Source: Pachyseris speciosa
Taxonomy: Eukaryota > Cnidaria > Anthozoa > Scleractinia > Pachyseridae
DNA length: 64,000 nucleotides
Assembly (NCBI GenBank): GCA_016490735.1
Contig: JAEMWC010000073.1
Span: 194,501 to 258,500 of the forward strand
Reading direction: 5' to 3'
Shown here: piece by piece, positions 57,401 to 64,000 of the stretch
Position numbering within the stretch: position 1 is the first letter of the stretch
Layout of the letters: the number at the start of each line of letters is the position of its first letter
Made by a program: the position numbers and the translations under genes
The notes under the pieces: generated by a model
The model's input: the letters and a program-made list of their open reading frames with translations, nothing else
Databases searched by the model: none
Told to the model about the DNA's origin: nothing

Positions 57401-60400
57401 TTTGTTGGCTCATATTTGTCACTTTGATTTATTTAAGATAATGGTACAGAGTAATGCTTAAAACCTTCCTAATAAACACACAGATTAACTTTGATTACAG
57501 TGTATTATTTCACCCAAATTGGCCTGATGCTAAATAATGGCAGTCGTAAGTATAACTTACCAATAGGTACTGAAGAGTCATAGATAACCAGCCCAACCTT
57601 TGACCATTTACCAATTGGATCTAAATTGACTCCACGGTTAATAAGAGCCTGAAAGTGAAACATACATGTAAGCCAGTCGGTTACTAGTGACTTAAACAGT
57701 GACATTGACATAACATTGCATAGACAATTGAAGGGCTGAGAGCATAAACTGCCTATGTGTAATTTTCGGCCGTTTTTTTAGTTCGCTTGGATTTGTCCAA
57801 ATTTTTGCATGTGAACTGCATTTTGATTCAAAAACATTGTCCCGTATTTTTTTGACCAATTTCTTTTTCGTTTTCGAGAAATAACGTATGCAAAAAAAAC
57901 ACCTAAAACTACACATAGGCAGTTTATGCCCTCAGCCCTTCATATGTCTGCCTTATTAACATGCATGAAGCAATGCCCAAGGGTATTCTTTATGCGCAAT
58001 GTGCCTTTTTGACTCATAAACAGCCCACAAGATGCCCATCCGACTTGGAAATGGTCGACTTTTTTAAATGCAGCACTTATTACCAGTGTTTTGCTTACTG
58101 ATAGTGCTCAAGAAGCTTCCTTAGCCAGAAAACAGTGCGCAACATTCTGGGTTGACTTAAAAACAGCACACAGCAACCTTGGTTAACCTTAAGCCAGCGT
58201 GCGTAGATTTTGTCCGACTTGAAAACAGCACTCAAAAGATTTAGGGTTATTGTTAAGTTTAGAGTTAGGGTTAAAATTAGGGCTAGGGTTAGGGTTAGAG
58301 CTAGGGTTAGGGTTAGGGTTAGGGTTAGAGCTAGGGATAGGGTTCGGCCTAGGGCATTGCGAACGTTAACGTTAAAGTAAGCGGCGTATTTTGAGTCTCG
58401 CACAGGTTTCTTGGTTTCTTGGTTCCTCCGACATGAAAAGAGCGTACAGGTTTCTTGGTTGATTTTTAATTCTTTCGGGAAGGCTTTGGCTGATGTAAGT
58501 CAAGTGTTGAAGAGGGTGTTTTGGTTGAAAACGGCATACAGCAGGATCGGATTTGACTCTAACTCAGTACTTAAAAAGCTTGCTGTCGGCTGAGAAATAG
58601 AATAAAATATTAAAGAAGGCTGTTTTTATTTGAAGATAGCTTTTGGCCACTACCAACAACTTCTGTTCGTGAGCAACACCGAAAATTTGAGTTAACGATG
58701 TTCAAGGGCAAAATTAAGAGTTAAAAGAGTAAGCTGTTTCCCGTCGGTTTCCGCTTCGAAACAGAGATTTGACTGGCGCTTCGCGTGCTTTGGTCATTAT
58801 TGAAACGATTTTGAAGGGTTCATTTTCGTCGTCAAATGGAACCAGTGGAATGAAATTCGTATCACAAATCAACGTAAATGACGACAGTGAAAAAACTGGA
58901 ACAAAATACTTAACTAGTTTTGTTGGCTTCAAGACGTAAATATTTGCATAAGATGTGAAATTTAATCCGTATCGTCTGATGCGTAACACAACGACTTGTT
59001 AAAATGTCTTGCGTGCCAATACGTTTTTGCTGGTGTTTATCTCGCTTGAAAATACGTTTAGCTGATGTTTACAAGCCTCCATAAAATCAAAATAACCGAG
59101 TTGATCGACGCAAAACTGATTTATATGTTGAAATTCGGCAGCATGTCTCCCTGTGTTTACATAACAACTCGACGACCGACCACGAGTAATATTTTCCACG
59201 CGCGCCCATGCAACTTTTCCCTGGATTGTTTTCAAGATAGTCATCGAAAACGGACGGACTTCTCGTCATGCTGACTTCCCTCTCTCGGATGAATTCTCCG
59301 TAATGTTTCCGAATTTTGACGAACTGTTTCATGGCTTCGATGGCCCGCGAGACAGCGCCCACTTCGGCCGCAATGAATTGTGGGAATGTTATGCCCTCCG
59401 CGTGCGAAAGACACTCTGCAAACATCAGCCAGTTTTTTGCCCGTAACTCCAAAAACACCTCTCCTTTTCGGAAATTCTAGCACGGTAACCTTTCAGAAAT
59501 CGACCAAGACTAGCAAAACCGAGCCGCTTTTGAGACTAGGGATGTTTTCAGAGTTTTTTTTCTGCCCGGCTCTTAATCTCTACTCCCAAACCGGAGAGTC
59601 AAATTCATCTCTCTCTTCATGGTTTGGCAAGCAGAGAAAACATGACTGGCTTCTTTCAGCCGTGTTAGACTTGTGGATCTCAAGACTTCATGATGTCCTT
59701 CGATCACCGAGCGAACAGGCAAATTGACATAATTCGATTAAACCAAACAAGCTAGCGCGCATCGAGTCGGGAGCTTCGGCAGACACGTTGCGTAAGTACC
59801 AATGTTTTAACCGCCAAAACTTTTAGTCTACGTCACACTATGGAACAATCCTTTCTACCTGTCAGTCATTTCATGTCCAGTTTCAGTTTTACCCTTCAGT
59901 TACGAGCATTTGGCGCTAAGTTTTCAAATAAAGAAATAAAGAATACCCTTGGGCATTGCTTCATGCATGTTAATAAGGCAGACATTTGAAGGGCTGAGAG
60001 CATAAACTGCCTATGTGTAATTTTCGGCCGTTTTTTTAGTTCGCTTGGATTTGTCCAAATTTTTGCATGTGAACTGCATTTTGATTCAAAAACATTGTCC
60101 CGTATTTTTTTTCACCGATTTCTTTTTCGTTTTCGAGAAATAACGTATGCAAAAAAAACACCTAAAACTACACATAGGCAGTTTATGCCCTCAGCCCTTC
60201 AATTATTAGTAACCCTACACAGTTGGCTTCTCTTCAGCTTACATTCAACTTTGTTATATACTGGTCGGCAAGACAAGCTCATAAGTGATACAGCTTTACA
60301 GTATAGGGACCTACAGTATGTTTAATGTTGCAGTTCTGATATTGTATATTAATTAAATGGAAAAGACAAAACAACACGACATGTTGGGGTTAGGGAGGGA

Positions 60401-61264
60401 CACCGCTCTGCTATCAGCATGACATTCGACTTCCCTGTGTGTCAATAGCGTGACTGAAGCCCAACCTATCTCCCCAGTGGAACTTTCTGCACTAGTTCAG
60501 ACTGGTAGGACCAAAATTCTATGCGACCTGAATGCCTAACTCTTCACATCATTACAAGCTGAAACCTCCGGCCAGCATTGTGCAACTTTATGGAACAAGT
60601 GTAGGCACATCATAAATAGCTCAAACCAATACATATAAACAGCACACGACAAGTGCAGATTTGGAAAATAATAAATATTGGCCAAAAGGGAGCTAAAATT
60701 AGTGCAATGAAATAGAATGCAGAGCTTGGGGAAGTCGCTACGAGTTAACCGAAAGCGAGAAATAAGAGTTGAACCCCGTTTATTGACATCACACTCCTCC
60801 AAACGGAGGGAGGGGAGGGAATTACAAAATTCCGAGACACTGACTTTAAACAGTAATGTAAGAAAAGCTATTAAGCAAATGAGGAGAATGGCTCAAGATA
60901 TCCTTTATATAGCCAGACATACATCTAAAACTAAGCCAATGGAAAATGGCGTACCATAGCTTTACAGGAAAGCACATGTTTACAAGGAGACATGAGTGGA
61001 GGTATTTGCTACTATAGCCATTCAGAATGAGTGTTACAAGTTTTGAGACATAGTTGCATGATAGAAAGTAATTGACCTTTAGAGATACCAGTAAATTTCA
61101 TTTTACTGTTAACTACCAGTTCAGGTGATTGTAAAATTAAAAGAAGGATATAACCACTGAAGAATCTTTAATACCTGAGCAAGATCTCGTCTTCTCGTCT
61201 TTAATGTGTTTGTTCTGATAGTTACTGGTCTTTGAACTTCATTTGCCTCCAGGAATTCTAACAA
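42362..61264 (-). CDS. NOP2: NOP2 / NSUN1 rRNA cytosine-C5 methyltransferase, C-terminal ten exons
   Basis: Nucleolar S-adenosylmethionine-dependent m5C methyltransferase of 28S/25S rRNA, needed for 60S assembly. Exons in coding order: 61175-61264, 57561-57648, 56739-56879, 52481-52570, 51859-51908, 51268-51357, 46684-46806, 43960-44057, 43082-43206, 42362-42534; all phases agree (355 codons in window). Motifs: [68 protein letters not shown] (SAM binding), [44 protein letters not shown] with one catalytic Cys, [18 protein letters not shown] with the second, [20 protein letters not shown], and a Lys-rich tail ending KKKPKKS. The human protein has the same order. The N-terminal exons lie beyond 64000 or were not recognised. 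Stop at 42362. Confidence 0.94.
44455..45225 (-). pseudogene. R2/RLE-type LINE C-terminal fragment
   Basis: The minus strand encodes [57 protein letters not shown] and [20 protein letters not shown], then [20 protein letters not shown] and [14 protein letters not shown]. The stop sits where relatives have Cys, one base away. The layout (Cys/His patch, V-D-A..., then E in LIEM) is that of a restriction-like endonuclease at the C-terminus of site-specific LINEs (R2/R4/NeSL type) in invertebrates. The RT part is absent. It is followed by (ATT)n tracts at 45222-45270 and 45420-45475. Located in a NOP2 intron. Confidence 0.65.
45711..46362. mobile_element. Right-hand portion of a compound palindrome-ended element
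   Basis: 45711-46142 matches the right interior of the element at 57729-60201: CTCTTAATCTCTACTCCCAA, CATGGTTTGGCAAGCAGAGA, TAGTCTACGTCACACTATGG, then AATACCCTTGGGCATTGCTT. It ends in a 220-bp palindrome (46143-46362) that starts TGAAGGGCTTGGTGGAAAAC and ends AAGCCCTTCA. The left part is missing. Located in a NOP2 intron. Confidence 0.7.
48010..48090. repeat. Telomere-like (TTAGGG)n array
   Basis: TTAGGG and variants (TAGGGC, GGGATAG) recur about ten times in the interior of the compound element. A matching array is at 58262-58344. Interior location and imperfect units show it is not a chromosome end. Confidence 0.8.
48895..49076 (+). mobile_element. tRNA-like insert with poly-T tail
   Basis: The B-box-like GGTTCGAATCCCGT at about 48992-49005 is followed by about 60 bases of mostly T (49014-49076). 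The segment is missing from the corresponding place in the 57729-60201 element, so it is an insertion. It may be a SINE, but no clear A-box was found. Confidence 0.4.
50880..51222 (+). mobile_element. tRNA-derived SINE-like sequence, split by a MITE
   Basis: TGTTGTAACTCAGATGGTAG resembles a tRNA D-arm/A-box. After the MITE at 50906-51163 the sequence continues CAGACTAGTAACTTGAAGG and GGTTGCAGATGCAAATCCC, an anticodon arm and T-arm/B-box pattern. Removing the MITE and one TAA gives a continuous tRNA-like order. Confidence 0.6.
50906..51163. mobile_element. 258-bp Harbinger-like MITE with TAA duplication
   Basis: AGGCCCTGGCAAACAA at the left and TTGTTTGCCATGGCCT at the right are inverted repeats. 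TAA flanks both sides (50903-50905 and 51164-51166). The interior repeats 'GGACACAA', 'GGAAACATTT' and 'TTGTGTCC'. The 3-bp TWA target is typical of PIF/Harbinger. Confidence 0.82.
52937..56386 (+). mobile_element. Decayed Ty3/gypsy-type LTR retroelement (integrase remnant)
   Basis: Direct repeats at 52937-53036 and 56272-56386 (GTGACAATAATCATGTGATC ... AGAGTGTGAATCA ... CACCATTAAA) look like LTRs. Between them the plus strand holds integrase pieces: [10 protein letters not shown] at 53110-53139; [12 protein letters not shown] and, in later frames, [15 protein letters not shown] (DDE core) at 55088-55250; then [12 protein letters not shown] and a region with a [19 protein letters not shown] C-terminal domain at 55440-55620. 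Stops and frameshifts are present, and the gag, protease and RT regions are gone. A TIR element at 53159-55038 splits the integrase. Dead copy, NOP2 intron. Confidence 0.72.
53159..55038. mobile_element. 1.88-kb TIR element nested in the LTR element
   Basis: GGCCTTGCGCACGGTGTTGG at the left and its inverted form ending CATGTGCAAGGCC at the right share about 30 bp with two mismatches (continuing TTACCATGTG). AAGA flanks both sides (53155-53158 and 55039-55042). The interior has no convincing transposase ORF, so the copy is non-autonomous. Confidence 0.78.
57729..60201. mobile_element. Compound element with palindromic ends (copy 2)
   Basis: Palindromes of about 215 bp (57729-57942 and 59987-60201) open TGAAGGGCTGAGAGCATAAA and close CTCAGCCCTTCA; AATT is present at both outer edges. 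Just inside, ATGTCTGCCTTATTAACATG followed by CATGAAGCAATGCCCAAGGG is repeated in inverted form at the other end (59935-59986), an inner set of terminal repeats of at least 48 bp. The interior carries a TTAGGG-like array (58262-58344) and unrecognised ORFs. Located in a NOP2 intron. Confidence 0.78.
58262..58344. repeat. Telomere-like (TTAGGG)n array
   Basis: About eleven TTAGGG or TTAGAG/CTAGGG units, some perfect in tandem (58296-58327). Counterpart of the array at 48010-48090. Confidence 0.85.
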
Positions 61265-64000
61265 CTTAAAAAAAAGCAACTAGATATTATGACCAGGTTT
61301 GGAAGCAACCTTCATCACTAAGCTAAGCCCCACACTGTCTAATGACAACGAAATAAAAAGGAAATCATAGAGAAACATGAGCTGGAGTACAGTGAAGGGG
61401 CATGCTTCCATGAAAAGCTTTGAAATCTGGGTAAGTGCATCTGAAGATTTGCCAATGACCTCTATCGTTGGACTTCTTGAATGGAACCAATGTTCATATG
61501 CAAACACCTCAACACTGAGCTTATTAACATTTTGGTGGTATAGGAGGTTACTAGTAAATTCACAACAATGCAATGTTAATTTTATTTTCGCTTTCCTCCT
61601 TTTTAAACTTAAATGGACTTAAAATGTTTATGGTAATAAGGGATTAAGCTATAAACTAATGGTTCCAATTGGAAGTGAAGTGCTGCCCCATACAGACACA
61701 TTTGCCTATATCCAGTCAAGGCTGTGCTCTGGCAGCACCCTGCAGTGACTACATGTAGCTTACGTTTGGGTGAACTCTGGCAACTGCTAAAAATTATTTG
61801 TTGCCCAGCCAGGCACTCATTCTTGAAGTCCAGTGTGCAATAAAACAGGCCAAAAATTCTCCTAACACACTGGTGTTGGTTTATTGTGTTAGCGAAGCAT
61901 GACAGAAAAACTTTGTTCTACAAACATTTCACATATTTGATGAGATTCATAGCTGTTCGAGAAATTTGTTGCACTTTCAATGATTTTAAAACATGTAGCA
62001 CAATCTTCTCTAGTACGTTTATAGAAGCTGTACAAGCCGCACAAATCTGCTCCATTTCTCAAAGCATCTCAATATTTTTGCTTCTCATTGTTTATTTCTG
62101 GTTTATTGTTAACAGTAACTCAGAATTTGTCTGTTTTTGAAATTGTCACACGGTCTTACGTGTGGTCTCTGGTCATGACGTCAAACACTCAACGACTATT
62201 GAGAAATTTGCAGAGAAACATAAGAGGAGGAAGAAAGCTTATGAAAAATGCAACAGAGGCATTTTAGCAGACACAATTTCTTAGATTTCTCTCCTCCAGC
62301 AAACAAAAGTAACCACGTTTGTTTTGAATGGTTGAGTGTCTGACATCACGTCCTGTTATAAGAAAGTTGATCCAGGTCTAGGCACTTTGCCTGGTTATTT
62401 TTTAATTGAGTAATGGCAGCCATCCATAACCGAAATTGACGATTGAAAAAATTGGACTTCCCTTTGGAGTTTCGACTTAAAATACGGCACTGTAAGTAAC
62501 CAGTACTTACATTTTCTAATTATACAGAGAAAAGAGAAATCTTATGATATTTTTTATCATAGTAGCACTTTAAATGGAGTTCAATGCAATTTAACTTAGT
62601 AAAGGAATAGTAGCAAGTTTGCTCAGTTATTGGCGTGGCGTAACATGGTGTTACATGGCATTAGCATTCGCCACCTTAGAGCCTTCTGGCTTGTTCGTGT
62701 GTTCTCTTATGTTCTTGGCTTATGTCTGGTGTTTTTCAGGCAGTTAAGGGGTTAGCGGTGGTTCTGTCATAGTTTATGTATGTGCCTTTGCATGTGCTCA
62801 TAGTTTTACATTGCTCAGCGTAAGTGTACAGCGTTGTAGTGTTTCCCATCCCTCCTCTCCCCTTTATTTACCTTTATTTATTAAAGTATTTAGGTAATAT
62901 TTTTTTGTCTTCCACTGAACTCCCAGTTCAGTGTGACAGGTCATTGGCCTGGGGCTGGGTGTGGCAGGCAGGGCTTGTGGTTGGGTTGTGGGTAGGGCAG
63001 GCTTATGGGGTATTCTACCTACCTGGGTTTGGGTCAGCGGTACCAGTTACCATACCCTGGGTGCCAGAGGTAATTTTTTTCATTTGAAGGAGGGAATTTG
63101 CGCGGCGAAGCCATGTCAACGAGGTGCGAAACGCCGAGAGGAAAAAAATAACCTCTGGTCGCACAAATGCTGAACCTCATTTCCATGTATCAGATATCCA
63201 ACCAAACCGGTTTTCATTGGCGGGGATACATGGTGTCTTGCTGTTATCATTTTTGACATTTCTGACATCATATCGTTGTGAACAATCGGTGCGTGTTGCA
63301 GCGAACCGTGAAAATTTATCGGTATGCTGCAAAATGTTGACGAAGGTTATTACGCCGGTTAAAATTGTCCGCTCATTCGTCGACGATTTTTGCAGGGTTT
63401 GTAACACGAGTTAGATAGTTTATGGCTACGGGAAATTAAATTCATTCCATGGCGAAAATGCGAAGAAGCTAAACGTGTCAGACCGTTGTGGCGCGATGAT
63501 CAGATGTTTTGGGATTTCCTGTTTGTAACTTTGTAAACAAGATGATGCCTCTTCTCGGTTCTGCACGAAATGTAGACAAGAGTTGGAAAAAGTGAGGAAA
63601 TTTGAATGGAGCCTTGAAAAATTTCAGAAATCAAGCACACCCTTGCTTTGTAGGAATTTTCGCCACCTTTCCTCCTGAATAATAAGCTCTGAACTTGTAA
63701 ATATTATATTATGCTTTAACACGTGTACGTTGTCAACCAGAACGCTATAATAACCAAGAGAGCAGGCTACAATACCGCGATCGGCAAGCTCTTGAATGTG
63801 AGTCAATAAGGGCAGCTAGAGAGTAGAAAGATCACCAAAAGGACATGTAGATCATGTGGACAGGCGCAAATTGCTGGAACAATTTCAAAGATGAAGGATT
63901 TATCACAACTTGTCGGTAAAAACAGCCAAGGCAACCTTCCGGTTTAGGAACGCCAACAATGCTTCTTTTTGCACTGGAAATTTGGACTCCAATGAACAGC
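61265..64000. other. No gene recognised; presumed upstream intron of NOP2
   Basis: No minus-strand exon with NOP2 N-terminal character was found. A palindromic MITE-like piece with CCAGAGGTAATTTTTTT and AAAAAAATAACCTCTGG ends occupies 63064-63158, just after a G/T-rich stretch (62940-63060). Short ORFs here have no recognisable features. Confidence 0.5.

Noticed and set aside
58095..58403. ORF of Leu-Thr repeats (LTLTLTL)
   Set aside because: Antisense translation of the telomere-like array.
1..64000. CRISPR arrays, bacterial operons or contamination
   Set aside because: No regularly spaced repeats with unique spacers; tandem arrays are ordinary micro- and minisatellites, and the genes are spliced and animal-like.
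61265..64000. Upstream NOP2 exons
   Set aside because: I looked for the expected N-terminal helices and the segment before the RTNTLK motif on the minus strand and found no convincing match.

Overview
The window is eukaryotic nuclear DNA: genes with many GT-AG introns, AT-rich introns and intergenic sequence, and a dense load of transposable elements. The three confidently recognised genes (LSG1, TMEM26, NOP2) are animal orthologs. The repeats (Penelope-like element, CR1-type LINE with a 2A-like motif, many foldback and TIR MITEs, tRNA-like repeats) suit a marine invertebrate, most likely an anthozoan cnidarian such as a stony coral. The species is inference only.

Layout. 1-614 (-): start of an unidentified ORF, split by a TIR element. 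996-4120 (+): last four exons of a Gln/Pro-rich gene that weakly resembles the eIF4E transporter 4E-T. 4121-14028: TE-rich, with a LINE tail split by a DNA-transposon transposase fragment, a Penelope-like element followed by a hammerhead ribozyme fold, a small single-exon ORF (11047-11568) and several MITEs with clear target duplications. 14029-35762 (-): LSG1, 16 exons; its 7-kb first intron holds a nearly full-length CR1-like LINE, a minisatellite and a pogo-like MITE. 35763-36044: short head-to-head promoter interval. 36045-39723 (+): TMEM26, four exons. 42362-61264 (-): ten C-terminal exons of NOP2/NSUN1; the 5' end lies beyond the window. NOP2 introns hold an R2/RLE-type LINE tail, a decayed Ty3-type element with a nested TIR element, a tRNA-like SINE split by a MITE, and two copies of a compound element whose ends are palindromes and whose interior carries TTAGGG-like repeats. 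61265-64000: no exon recognised.

LSG1 and NOP2 both act in 60S ribosome biogenesis (cytoplasmic release of the export adaptor NMD3; 28S rRNA cytosine methylation). Their proximity may be chance. LSG1 and TMEM26 start 282 bp apart and probably share a promoter region. LSG1 exon 9 has a length that breaks the frame. The remaining interest is in mobile-element biology: the ribozyme, the 2A-like motif, a 107-bp snap-back palindrome inside a LINE, a tRNA-like foldback repeat and the compound palindrome-ended family.
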